Positions 15,689 through 23,990 of a DNA stretch of 53,015 nt are shown one piece after another. The stretch is from positions 1-53,015 of the forward strand of contig JAWXBN010000090.1 in NCBI GenBank assembly GCA_034440155.1. The letters are read 5' to 3'. The notes under the pieces are model-generated. The model saw only the letters and a list, made by a program, of their open reading frames with translations. It did no database searches and was not told the origin of the DNA. Every line of letters starts with the position of its first letter. Within the stretch, counting starts at the first letter, position 1. The translations under genes were made by a program, and so were the position numbers. Source of the DNA: Verrucomicrobiota bacterium. Its GTDB lineage: Bacteria > Verrucomicrobiota > Verrucomicrobiia > JAWXBN01.

Positions 15689-16300
15689 ATGATTGACGGT
15701 GGTGAACTAAGGGTCCTCTGCGTTGATGATGATGTCGTTATGTTAGAATTAGTGGTATCATTCATCAATTCTCTCGGATATACGGCGATTGAAGCCGTTA
15801 CCTTTGATGATGCCTTGAGCAAGGTACAATCTTACTCACCGCACATTATCATCTGTGACTGGAAACTTGAGGATAAAGATGGGTTGGATCTTTGTCGCCG
15901 CATACGCACCCTCGATCAGGTTGGATACATTTATTTTATTCTCCTTACCGCTTACGGCGGTGAACGGAACGCGGCCACAGCTATGGATGCGGGAATTGAT
16001 GACTTCTTAACCAAACCAGTTCAAAGAAATGAATTAATTTCTCGTATGAAGGTTGGCAAACGGATTGTTAACGCCATCAACTCAAAACAGCGGCCTATCC
16101 ATGATGAAGAAGGGCTACCTGTATGTGTTTATTGTAAATCTGTGGAAGACAAGGCTCGGGTTTGGGGGCCGGTAGAAGCTTATCTGGCTAAACTCACATC
16201 GGAGCCCATTCTTCCGGATATTTGTCCTACATGTTATGACCGTATCATGAGATTTAATTCTCCAAGATCATCACATCCTCAATCTCATCCGACTGCCTGA
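15689..16300 (+). CDS. Response regulator with C-terminal CxxC zinc-knuckle-like domain
   Basis: 203 residues. Residues 7-125 form a receiver domain: acidic pocket CVDDD (12-15), phosphoacceptor D57 in ICDWKLED, T87 in LLTAYGG and K109 in LTKPVQ. The C-terminal part has C146-x2-C149 (PVCVYCKSVED) and C179-x2-C182 (DICPTCY), with a WGPVEAYL stretch between. This arrangement resembles the short Cys-containing module seen after receivers or PAS domains in some two-component proteins (CxxCKxIRD...YW...ICPxC). It probably binds a metal or forms disulfides. There is no DNA-binding domain and no kinase gene nearby, so the output is likely protein-protein or redox-linked. No ribosome-binding site is evident. 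Confidence 0.85.
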   Translation: MIDGGELRVLCVDDDVVMLELVVSFINSLGYTAIEAVTFDDALSKVQSYSPHIIICDWKLEDKDGLDLCRRIRTLDQVGYIYFILLTAYGGERNAATAMDAGIDDFLTKPVQRNELISRMKVGKRIVNAINSKQRPIHDEEGLPVCVYCKSVEDKARVWGPVEAYLAKLTSEPILPDICPTCYDRIMRFNSPRSSHPQSHPTA

Positions 16301-16403
16301 TAGAATATTGGGTTAATTAACTCCAAAAATCTCCTCCTGTTTAACATTAATTTTTTATTTCTATTAATGGAGAGAGTCGTAGCCATAGAGATTCAGACAT
16401 AAA

Positions 16404-16431
16404 AAAACCCGCAAGAAAGATTCCTTGCGGG
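16404..16431 (-). terminator. Intrinsic terminator of the peroxiredoxin gene
   Basis: CCCGCAAG and CTTGCGGG form an 8-bp stem with an 8-base loop. Read on the minus strand it is followed by TTTTTTT, so it ends transcription of the peroxiredoxin gene, which stops at 16458. Confidence 0.85.
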
Positions 16432-16457
16432 TATTAAATGTGAATCTAGAAGAATTT

Positions 16458-16937
16458 CTAAGAAAGATTCGCCAATACTTCTTTAATTTTATTAAAATCA
16501 GGTAATTCTTTAGGTGTAGGTGTTTGTTCGCTGTACTGGATAACTCCATTTTTATCGATTACAAACGCTGCACGAGCACTGACAGAACCCAAACCAATCA
16601 AATCGTCGAGTAAAACTCCATAATCAGCGGCTGTTTTCTTATTCAAATCACTTAGTACCGGGATTTTGATCGCATTTTTTTCTGCCCACGCTTCTTGAGC
16701 GAATGGACTATCAACGCTGATCGCATAAACGCTAGTATTTAAGGCTTCATAAACACTGATTCCTGAAGTGATATCACACATCTCTTCCGTACAAACACTC
16801 GTAAATGCTAAAGGAAAAAAGAGGACGATTGTATTCATTTTCCCAAAGTTATCACTCAGTTTAACATCAGAAAGTCCTTCTGCGGTCTTTCTTTTAAGGC
16901 TGAAATCTGGGGCTTTTGTTCCTACTGAGAGTGGCAT
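16458..16937 (-). CDS. Peroxiredoxin (AhpC/TSA superfamily)
   Basis: 159 residues. The peroxidatic cysteine is C49 in PLAFTSVCTEEMC, within the PxxxTxxC motif shared by all peroxiredoxins. A second Cys, C54, sits four residues after the active site, and the late segment ARAAFVIDKNGVIQY is typical. No resolving cysteine is present in the C-terminal half, so it is an AhpE/1-Cys-like or atypical form that reduces hydrogen or alkyl peroxides with an external thiol donor. AAGGAATATT before the ATG is a good ribosome-binding site. The gene stands alone with its own terminator, and could protect the oxygen-sensitive oxidoreductase encoded next to it. Confidence 0.93.
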   Translation of the reverse strand: MPLSVGTKAPDFSLKRKTAEGLSDVKLSDNFGKMNTIVLFFPLAFTSVCTEEMCDITSGISVYEALNTSVYAISVDSPFAQEAWAEKNAIKIPVLSDLNKKTAADYGVLLDDLIGLGSVSARAAFVIDKNGVIQYSEQTPTPKELPDFNKIKEVLANLS

Positions 16938-17217
16938 AATATTCCTTTTTGAATTTTTGTTTAAAGTTAAGACTCATAAATTGCCTAGAGATACTCAATT
17001 GTCAAGTTATTGCGATTACTTCTCAATTAATCAGCAGTTAAATTTCATTTTTACTTTAAGTTTACCCCTCACCCACTCCATCTTCATGATTAATATAAGT
17101 ATTTTATAAAGTAGTGATATAATTTTAATTGACTCGCTCGGTTTCTTGGTCATTTTTTAAATTTATTTGATTTAGAAATATACCGTGGTACTCTATTTTT
17201 AATCAAAACCTAAAATT

Positions 17218-19062
17218 ATGTCTTCTGAACCTAATCAAAATATCAATTCCACTATTGCTCCCTCTAATAATACTAACGGTGTACCACCAAAAATTCATGA
17301 TGCAGTTATTCGTCTTGCTGGGAATTCACAAGATGGGATTCAAGCTGTAGGAGCAATTCTTGCAAGATTGGCTGGGCGCAGTGACCAAGATGTCATGACC
17401 TATATGACAATTCCTTCCACCATTTCAGGGGGGCCTTCGATTTTCCAGGTGAGAATCGGTTCCGGTGAGGTCATGTCCAGTGGGGACGAGGCGGATTTTC
17501 TCGTCGCATTTTATCAACATTCTTATGAAGAGCACATTAGCAGCCTTAAGAAAGGCGGAATTCTGCTATACGACTCCGATCACGTAACACCGAATCTTGA
17601 TGACCGTAACTATAAATATGTGGGTATTCCCATCTCTGGTTTAACTGTCGAGGCGATTGGGGGAACAGCCCGTGATAAGGGGAAGAATATGTTCCTTTTA
17701 GGATCACTCACTAAAATTTTTAATTTGGATCTGGTAAAGGTGGAACGCCTTTTAAACGAAAAATTTAAAAGCAAAGACGAAAGTATTATCAATACAGTCA
17801 TGTCAGCATTCCATGCAGGTCACGGATACGATACAGGAAATATTATCGGTCTTTATCAATTTGAATCTGTTAAAAGGGCTGATGGACGAGCCCAAGTCAC
17901 CATGACCGGCAATGAGGCACTTTCACTGGGAGCGATTGCAGGCGGTATCCGTTTTGGGTCCGCTTATCCGATTACCCCATGGTCGGATATTATGGAGTAT
18001 TTGCGCCGTGAACTTCCAAAATATGGTGGGCTCTTTATACAGGCGGAAGATGAATTAGGGGCCATTTCCATGGCTATCGGCGGATCTTATGCGGGTAAAC
18101 TCGCCCTGACGGGTAGCTCGGGACCCGGGATATCACTAAAATGTGAGGCCATTAGTTATGCCGTTATGGCTGAGATTCCTTTAATTATCGTGGACGTTCA
18201 ACGTGGAGGTCCCTCTACCGGATTACCGACCAATGCAGAACAAAGTGACCTCTACATTGCCTGTTTTGGTGGACACGGTGATGCCCCCCGCGTAGTGCTT
18301 GCCCCTAATAGTGTCGAGGATTGTTTTTACCTGACCATCGAGGCGATTAATATTGCCCGAGAATACAGCACCCCGGTCATCATCCTCTCGGACCAGGCTA
18401 TCGCCACACGTATTGAAGCATTTGCCGAACCTGATCTGCAAAAATACGTGCAAGATATCACTCCTGATTTCAAACCAAAACCGGTAGGATGGAAACCTTA
18501 TACACTCGATGGACTCACTCATCATGCGCCTCCCGGTACTTTTATGAGTGATGGGAGGTATCCTCTCGTGACAGGTTTAGAGCATGATGAATACGGCCAT
18601 CCGACAGGCAAACCGGTCCTCCATAAACTCATGACTGAAAAGAGACGGGAAAAAATAAAAAAAATCGCTGAAAAACTACCACCCTCAACACTCTACGGCC
18701 CTAACGAAGGTAATGTACTCTTGGTCAGCTGGGGTTCCTCTTGGGGGCCCGTCTGTGAGGCGGTGGATAAAGGCCGTGCCAGCGGGAAAAGTGTTTCAGC
18801 ATTGAATATCCGTTACGTTAACCCGCTTCCCAACGGATTAGACAATATCTTTGCCGGCTTTAATGCTGTCTGTGTCGTCGAACTTAATGACCAAGGCCTC
18901 TATGGTTATGGACAACTAGCCAGCCTATTACGGATGAAATATTGTGATCCAAAAATCAAGAGCATCACCAAAGCAGACGGATTAACCTTTAAAGTCAGCG
19001 AAATCCTGGATGCCATAAAAGAATATACCGGAACCGAAACCCTAGACCCCGTAAAAGCTTAA
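17218..19062 (+). CDS. korA: 2-oxoacid:ferredoxin oxidoreductase, fused gamma-alpha subunit
   Basis: 614 residues. Residues about 24-205 are the gamma domain (AVIRLAGNSQDGIQAVGAIL, then GGPSIFQVRIGSG). Residues about 225-610 are the alpha pyrimidine domain (GNEALSLGAIAGGIRFGSAYPITPWSDI, FIQAEDELGAISMAIGGSYAG, TGSSGPGISLKCEA, VDVQRGGPSTGLPT, in separate stretches). With the beta subunit downstream it forms a thiamine-diphosphate, iron-sulfur enzyme that oxidises 2-oxoglutarate or a related 2-oxoacid to the acyl-CoA while reducing ferredoxin, or runs in reverse. The 2-oxoglutarate preference is inferred from the two-subunit KorAB layout. A 280-base AT-rich gap (16938-17217) precedes the gene; I saw no clear promoter or ribosome-binding site in it. 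Confidence 0.93.
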   Translation: MSSEPNQNINSTIAPSNNTNGVPPKIHDAVIRLAGNSQDGIQAVGAILARLAGRSDQDVMTYMTIPSTISGGPSIFQVRIGSGEVMSSGDEADFLVAFYQHSYEEHISSLKKGGILLYDSDHVTPNLDDRNYKYVGIPISGLTVEAIGGTARDKGKNMFLLGSLTKIFNLDLVKVERLLNEKFKSKDESIINTVMSAFHAGHGYDTGNIIGLYQFESVKRADGRAQVTMTGNEALSLGAIAGGIRFGSAYPITPWSDIMEYLRRELPKYGGLFIQAEDELGAISMAIGGSYAGKLALTGSSGPGISLKCEAISYAVMAEIPLIIVDVQRGGPSTGLPTNAEQSDLYIACFGGHGDAPRVVLAPNSVEDCFYLTIEAINIAREYSTPVIILSDQAIATRIEAFAEPDLQKYVQDITPDFKPKPVGWKPYTLDGLTHHAPPGTFMSDGRYPLVTGLEHDEYGHPTGKPVLHKLMTEKRREKIKKIAEKLPPSTLYGPNEGNVLLVSWGSSWGPVCEAVDKGRASGKSVSALNIRYVNPLPNGLDNIFAGFNAVCVVELNDQGLYGYGQLASLLRMKYCDPKIKSITKADGLTFKVSEILDAIKEYTGTETLDPVKA

Positions 19063-19081
19063 TTATTTCAAAGACACTGAT

Positions 19082-20068
19082 ATGAATGCTACCCTCCCCA
19101 CACCAAACTCCACACAAATCAAATCTGAGCCCGTCGATCTGACTGAGCGTCCGAGCCTAGAGAACCGTTCTAAATATACCAAAAAAGACCTCACCGCTGA
19201 CCATCCCACTTGGTGTCCTGGATGCGGGGACTTTGGGGTCTTAGCCCTTTATTATAAACTCCTCGAAAAAAAGCAATACCCTGTCGAAAACATCACCACG
19301 ATTGCAGGGATAGGTTGTTCAAGCCGCTTTCCTTATTTTGTCAATGGCCATGGAGCCCATTTTATCCATGGTCGCGCAGTGGCATTTGCTACGGGGGTGA
19401 GTTTGAGTCGCCCTGACCTGCACGTATTTACTTTTGGTGGTGATGGGGACGCTTTCTCTATCGGGGGGAACCATCTCGAACACGCTGCCCGACGCAATGT
19501 GAATATGACTTATGTGATCATGGACAATAATGTCTATGGACTCACTAAAAAACAGACTTCCCCCACTTCCCCCATCGGTTTTAAAAGTAAAACTGATCCT
19601 TGGGGTGCTTTTGATTACCCGATTAACCCCATGAAAAAGCTCATTTCATCGGGAGCGACATTTATCGCCCGTGGCACTACCACAAACGCCGCTCATCTGG
19701 CAAAACTCTTTGAACGCGCCGCTGATCATAATGGATTTTCTGTTATCCACGTTTTATCGGAATGTGTGGAATTTTTCGCAGGTGCCTTTGACTCCGCAAA
19801 TCCCCGCAAAGGCGGTATTTTCAGGGAAATTGAAGAAAAGAAAAATGACGGTACGCCCGAAGACAATAAACGCCATGATGTCTCCAACGAATTGGCCGCT
19901 TATAAGCTTGCTCAAGACGACTTCCCGGGTTGGTTCGGTGTGTTTCATGAAATAAACCGTCCGACAAAAAATCAGCAAGAATGGAAAGTTATCGAAAATG
20001 CTCGTGCAAAATCAAATAATGCCTCAGCTATCGAGCTACTCCAACAAACCTTTGACCGCTTAAAATAA
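19082..20068 (+). CDS. korB: 2-oxoacid:ferredoxin oxidoreductase, beta subunit
   Basis: 328 residues. The N-terminal TWCPGCGDFGVL and AGIGCSSRFPYF supply cysteines for the iron-sulfur cluster, and the thiamine diphosphate motif is GGDGDAFSIGGNHLEHAARRN followed by DNNVYGLTKKQTSPT. It pairs with the gene 19 bases upstream. No separate ferredoxin (delta) subunit is encoded, as in the two-subunit KorAB type. The C-terminal tail after about residue 260 is charged and variable. Confidence 0.95.
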   Translation: MNATLPTPNSTQIKSEPVDLTERPSLENRSKYTKKDLTADHPTWCPGCGDFGVLALYYKLLEKKQYPVENITTIAGIGCSSRFPYFVNGHGAHFIHGRAVAFATGVSLSRPDLHVFTFGGDGDAFSIGGNHLEHAARRNVNMTYVIMDNNVYGLTKKQTSPTSPIGFKSKTDPWGAFDYPINPMKKLISSGATFIARGTTTNAAHLAKLFERAADHNGFSVIHVLSECVEFFAGAFDSANPRKGGIFREIEEKKNDGTPEDNKRHDVSNELAAYKLAQDDFPGWFGVFHEINRPTKNQQEWKVIENARAKSNNASAIELLQQTFDRLK

Positions 20069-20072
20069 GCCT

Positions 20073-20108
20073 TTCAACCATAAACCCGGCCACTGGTTCA
20101 TGGTTGAA
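20073..20108 (+). terminator. Hairpin after korB, weak terminator candidate
   Basis: TTCAACCATAAACC and GGTTCATGGTTGAA form a long stem of about 13 pairs with one mismatch and an 8-base loop, immediately after the korB stop. No T run follows, so termination is uncertain; it could act as an attenuator or an mRNA 3'-end protector before tolR. Confidence 0.4.
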
Positions 20109-20138
20109 TATTCCCGTAAGTCTGGTATGGCTTAGGTC

Positions 20139-20555
20139 ATGCGACAATCACGCCGTAAAAGGACACCCCACCATTCCGCCCTGACGGAACTCAATGTCAC
20201 TCCGTTACTGGATTTGGCCTTTGTTCTTTTGATCATTTTTATGATTACGACTCCATTGGTCGAAAAAACCGTATCCATCGATATTCCCACGTCGGATACC
20301 GCCAGCCAATCAATTGATGCTGATACGATTAAGATTATAGAAGTGGATAAGGAAGGGAAAATATTTCTGGAAGGTGAAAAGCTTGAACCTTCCATGCTCG
20401 ATCAACGCTTGGTTTCCATGAAACATGCAAAGCCTGACTCGGCGGTGGTCGTCAGGGGGGATCAAATTTTGAAACTTCAAGAGTTGATCAGGGTTATTGA
20501 TATTATTCAGAAAGCCGGAATTACAAAATTTGGCATTGTCACAACACCCCACTAA
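20139..20555 (+). CDS. ExbD/TolR biopolymer transport protein
   Basis: 138 residues with the ExbD/TolR layout: a short basic cytoplasmic start, one membrane helix with the functional Asp (ELNVTPLLDLAFVLLIIFMI), then a periplasmic domain ending in VIDIIQKAGITKFGIVT. With an ExbB/TolQ partner it forms a proton-driven motor. No exbB/tolQ lies next to it. The next gene, 3 bases away, encodes a TonB/TolA-like protein. Because tolB and pal occur at 45-47 kb, a Tol role (envelope constriction and outer membrane integrity) is more likely than TonB-type iron uptake, but sequence alone does not decide. Confidence 0.92.
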   Translation: MRQSRRKRTPHHSALTELNVTPLLDLAFVLLIIFMITTPLVEKTVSIDIPTSDTASQSIDADTIKIIEVDKEGKIFLEGEKLEPSMLDQRLVSMKHAKPDSAVVVRGDQILKLQELIRVIDIIQKAGITKFGIVTTPH

Positions 20556-20558
20556 ATA

Positions 20559-21656
20559 ATGGAAAAACGATTCAGTATTAATTTTGTGATTGTGGTCGCG
20601 GCTCACGCCACTTTGATCTTTTTTATCCTTTATTTTGGACACTTTCTCATGTCAAAACCCATGGTTACTGAAAAAGTCGCTTGGATGAGTCCGGGCATTA
20701 TGAATGCCATGGGGCAACAAGGAATGGCTAAACAAGCCACCGTGCCCATTCCTGACAAAAAACCATCCCAATCTCAGGCGGCCATAACTCAGCCGTCAAT
20801 TCCTAAAGCACCCCCACTCCAACCTGCTCCGATTGAAAACACCCCCACCGCTCTCCCCCCAAAGTCAGAGCCGAAAGTGCCCCCTACCCCACAGCCTACG
20901 CCTGAAATCAAAAAGACTACCCCTCCTAAAAAGGTGGTTCCTTCCCCTGCCGTCACCAAAAAGCCTGACATCACTACCCAATCAGAAACCAAGGGTGATT
21001 TGAATATTGCCAAAATACAAAGTCCAGAAAAGAATCCCCCGTCGGCTTCCACTTCCGTAGTAACTGGCGAAACAAAAGTTTCCACGGGAAAATCTTCACC
21101 CGTCATCAAAAAATCAGATAAAATAGTCAAAAAGAGTGCCCCAGGCAACGTTGCAACGACATCTTCTATAACCCAAAAGAATACAGACTCTTCTACAGCA
21201 AACACCGACTCTAATCAAGAATCAACCGGTTCGGGATCGGCTAGCGCAGCTGCTATCAGTAGCTTGGAATCTATCGCCGGGAATATAGCAGGATCGGGGG
21301 CTGCAAAGTCCGGTCTTACCACATCGATGACGATCGGCACTTATGGTGTGGCAGGAGGACAGGAATCTGATTTTTCAGATTACTTTGGCCACATTAAAAG
21401 CAGAATGATTGATGCATGGGACCAACCCAAAGAACTCCTCGGTGTGGGGAAAAAGTTTAAAACGGGTATCAAAGTAAAAATCACAAGGGGAGGGGCTATT
21501 TCTTCTGTGAGTGTTATTTCCTCATCGGGCAATCCCCTATGGGATGAGTCCGCACTTGCCGCTGCAAGGAAAGTCTCAAAAGTCAATTCCCTACCAGAAG
21601 GCCTCGGGGATGATACGGGACTTAATCTGACCATTTACTTTGAGCCTGAGGATTAA
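20559..21656 (+). CDS. TolA/TonB-like energy-transducing protein
   Basis: 365 residues. A membrane helix near residues 8-30 (FVIVVAAHATLIFFILYFG) anchors it in the inner membrane. Residues about 60-230 are a Pro/Lys/Thr/Ser-rich extended linker that would span the periplasm. The C-terminal 100 residues (SDYFGHIKSRMIDAWDQP, then FKTGIKVKITRGGAISSV, NPLWDESALAAARKV) match the TonB/TolA C-terminal fold. It is translationally linked to the ExbD/TolR gene. Likely partners are the TolB and Pal encoded 24 kb away. Confidence 0.87.
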   Translation: MEKRFSINFVIVVAAHATLIFFILYFGHFLMSKPMVTEKVAWMSPGIMNAMGQQGMAKQATVPIPDKKPSQSQAAITQPSIPKAPPLQPAPIENTPTALPPKSEPKVPPTPQPTPEIKKTTPPKKVVPSPAVTKKPDITTQSETKGDLNIAKIQSPEKNPPSASTSVVTGETKVSTGKSSPVIKKSDKIVKKSAPGNVATTSSITQKNTDSSTANTDSNQESTGSGSASAAAISSLESIAGNIAGSGAAKSGLTTSMTIGTYGVAGGQESDFSDYFGHIKSRMIDAWDQPKELLGVGKKFKTGIKVKITRGGAISSVSVISSSGNPLWDESALAAARKVSKVNSLPEGLGDDTGLNLTIYFEPED

Positions 21657-21660
21657 TCAT

Positions 21661-21692
21661 AAAAAAAAGCTGCCAGTAAAAATACTGGCAGC
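21661..21692 (-). terminator. Intrinsic terminator between tolA-like gene and class II aldolase
   Basis: GCTGCCAGTA and TACTGGCAGC form a 10-bp perfect stem with an AAAA loop. Read on the minus strand it ends in TTTTTTTT, so it terminates the fba gene. On the plus strand the stem is followed only by TGATTAAAAAA, so it may be less effective there. Confidence 0.88.
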
Positions 21693-21722
21693 TGATTAAA
21701 AAATCTTCCGCTTTGCAAAAGA

Positions 21723-22679
21723 CTACTTTTTAGTTACCGACGCACGGATGGCATCCAAAGTTCCAGCGGAACCGAGCTTCACATTTTTGGCAGCGATAAA
21801 TTTCGCATATTCATCCATAAAGATTTTACCCGGAGGACGGAAATCAAATTCACTGGGTTTTTCATGGAAGAATTCACGGTGGACACGGGTCCAAACCAAA
21901 CGGCCATCAGTATCAATATTGACTTTTGTCACACCCAGCTTTGCTGCGGGCAAGTATTCATTTTCATCCACGCCACAAGCACTCGGGTCAAGGGTACCAC
22001 CGGCCTTATTGATCCGGGCGACTTCTTCTTTAGGAACACTGCTGGAGCCATGCATGACAATGGGTTTACCTGGGCAGATTTTCTGAATTTTCTCAATGAT
22101 GTCGAAATGCAAACTCTGGTGACCTTTGAATTTATAGGCACCGTGACTGGTTCCTATTGCAGCGGCAAGAGAGTCACAACCCGTCTTATCGAAAAATTCT
22201 TTAGCTTCATCAGGGTTAGTCAAGCAGGCATGCCCATCCTCGACAACGATGTCTTCTTCCACACCCCCGAGCTGACCGAGCTCAGCTTCGACGCTGATTC
22301 CCTTAGCATGGGCCTTATCGACGACACGTTTGGTAATTTCCATATTTTTCTCAAATGTCTCGTGGGAGGCGTCAATCATGACGGAACTGTAAAAACCGGA
22401 GTCGATACAGTCATAACAAGTTTGCTCATCACCATGATCGAGATGTACCGCAAATATCGCCTCGGGAAAAATCTGGTCGGCAGTACGGATAATTGCTTCG
22501 AGCATGAGTTTATTCGAATAATTACGGGCACCTTTCGAAAGCTGAATAATGAATGGGGCCTTTGAGTCCATACATCCACGGAAAAGACCCATGGTTTGTT
22601 CAATGTTATTAATATTGTAAGCGCCTACGGCAAATTTACCGTATGCAACGTCGAAGAGTTGTTTTGTGGTTACGATCAT
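21723..22679 (-). CDS. fba: Class II fructose-bisphosphate aldolase
   Basis: 318 residues from ATG 22679, which has AAAGGAC seven bases upstream; the frame is open for 25 further codons (to 22754), but that extension is hydrophilic and lacks family similarity. Class II aldolases are zinc enzymes that cleave fructose-1,6-bisphosphate. Visible features are FAVGAYNINNIEQTMG, the zinc-site AVHLDHGD, MIDASHETFEKN, VEAELGQLGG, AAAIGTSHGAYK and VMHGSSSVP, and VTKVNIDTDGRLVWTR. A non-homologous class I aldolase is encoded divergently 165 bases away. Confidence 0.95.
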   Translation of the reverse strand: MIVTTKQLFDVAYGKFAVGAYNINNIEQTMGLFRGCMDSKAPFIIQLSKGARNYSNKLMLEAIIRTADQIFPEAIFAVHLDHGDEQTCYDCIDSGFYSSVMIDASHETFEKNMEITKRVVDKAHAKGISVEAELGQLGGVEEDIVVEDGHACLTNPDEAKEFFDKTGCDSLAAAIGTSHGAYKFKGHQSLHFDIIEKIQKICPGKPIVMHGSSSVPKEEVARINKAGGTLDPSACGVDENEYLPAAKLGVTKVNIDTDGRLVWTRVHREFFHEKPSEFDFRPPGKIFMDEYAKFIAAKNVKLGSAGTLDAIRASVTKK

Positions 22680-22844
22680 ATCTTTGTCCTTTTTAGATGA
22701 AGCTTTTGATTCGGAAAGCTCCAATTCTGTAATTTCGTCCCTTTCTTTGACCAAAAGAGACCTCTTTTGTCAAAGATAGTCGTCGCAAATATTTTACTTG
22801 ATATTATCTTTTCAAAAATTGTTTCCGAGAGCATACTCCGGCCC

Positions 22845-23909
22845 ATGATCAAAGAAATCTCCAATCTCCTCGGCGATAAAGCGGATTCACTGCTCAATCA
22901 TACTTGTCAAACAATTCCCAAAGACATGCTTCACATCCCCCGACCGGGTGTTGTCGACAATCTTTTCGGCCCTAGCGACCGGAATAACCGTGTGTTAAAC
23001 AACTTGCACCGTCTGTATAATACCGGCCGGCTGGCTGGTACAGGGTACATGTCTATTTTACCTGTGGATCAGGGTATTGAACATTCTGCCGGGGCTAGCT
23101 TTGCGAAGAACCCGATCTATTTTGATTCGGAGAATATTGTCAAACTCGCTATTGAGGGCGGGTGTAACGCTGTCGCCTCGACATTCGGGGTTTTAGGCAG
23201 TGTTGCCCGGAGATATGCCCACCAGATTCCATTCATCGTCAAAATCAACCATAATGAATTGCTCACTTATCCAAATAAGTTCGATCAAATCATGTTCGGC
23301 ACCATCGAGGAAGCCTATGAAATGGGTGCAGCCGCTGTGGGAGCTACCATTTACTTTGGATCAGAAGAAAGCGGACGTCAGATTGTGGAGGTGTCACAAG
23401 CATTTGCTTATGCGCATGAACTAGGAATGGCCACCGTCCTCTGGTGCTATTTGCGCAACAACGAATTCAAGAAAGATAAAGATTACCATGTCTCCGCCGA
23501 CTTGACCGGACAAGCAAACCATATCGGAGTCACTATCCAGGCGGATATTATCAAACAAAAACTTCCTGAAAATAACGGCGGTTACACTGCATTAAATATG
23601 GGTGATTCCAGTTATGGAAAGATTGACAAACTGGTTTATGAAAAACTCAGTAGCGACCATCCGATCGACCTCTGCCGTTACCAAGTGGCAAATTGTTATT
23701 TAGGCAGAATCGGCCTGATCAATAGCGGCGGCCCCTCTGGTAAAAACGACTTTGGCGAGGCAGTCACCACAGCCGTGATTAATAAACGCGCTGGAGGCTC
23801 AGGCCTGATCTCGGGACGCAAAGCTTTCCAACGTCCCATGGCTGAAGGGGTAAAACTCTTGAATACCATCCAAGACGTTTATCTCTGTAAAGAAATCACG
23901 GTCGCCTAA
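22845..23909 (+). CDS. fbaB: Class I fructose-bisphosphate aldolase (FbaB/DhnA type)
   Basis: 354 residues from ATG 22845 ([14 protein letters not shown]); an in-frame start at 22767 would add 26 poorly conserved residues. The family uses a Schiff-base lysine instead of zinc. Segments seen are [48 protein letters not shown] and [10 protein letters not shown], then [14 protein letters not shown] and [19 protein letters not shown]. The enzyme interconverts fructose-1,6-bisphosphate and triose phosphates, with gluconeogenic use common in this type. It is divergent from the class II enzyme, so the two may be regulated oppositely. A bidirectional terminator follows. Confidence 0.92.
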   Translation: MIKEISNLLGDKADSLLNHTCQTIPKDMLHIPRPGVVDNLFGPSDRNNRVLNNLHRLYNTGRLAGTGYMSILPVDQGIEHSAGASFAKNPIYFDSENIVKLAIEGGCNAVASTFGVLGSVARRYAHQIPFIVKINHNELLTYPNKFDQIMFGTIEEAYEMGAAAVGATIYFGSEESGRQIVEVSQAFAYAHELGMATVLWCYLRNNEFKKDKDYHVSADLTGQANHIGVTIQADIIKQKLPENNGGYTALNMGDSSYGKIDKLVYEKLSSDHPIDLCRYQVANCYLGRIGLINSGGPSGKNDFGEAVTTAVINKRAGGSGLISGRKAFQRPMAEGVKLLNTIQDVYLCKEITVA

Positions 23910-23930
23910 TTTTCTATCAAAACTCATCAA

Positions 23931-23967
23931 AAAAACCCGCGCAAATTGCTCTGCGCGGGTTTTTTTA
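23931..23967. terminator. Bidirectional intrinsic terminator carrying the repeated word
   Basis: An 11-bp stem AAACCCGCGCA/TGCGCGGGTTT with an 8-base loop is flanked by A-run and T-run, so it can terminate both convergent genes (fbaB and the fusion gene). The word GCAAATTGC (23941-23949) begins inside the left stem and runs through the loop, which recalls DNA uptake sequences placed in terminators. Confidence 0.92.
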
Positions 23968-23990
23968 TATGACTTTTTAAAAAAAGTTTC

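Noticed and set aside
21864-22565. Plus-strand open frame of 233 codons opposite the class II aldolase
   Set aside because: It is the antisense shadow of a complete, well-recognised gene.
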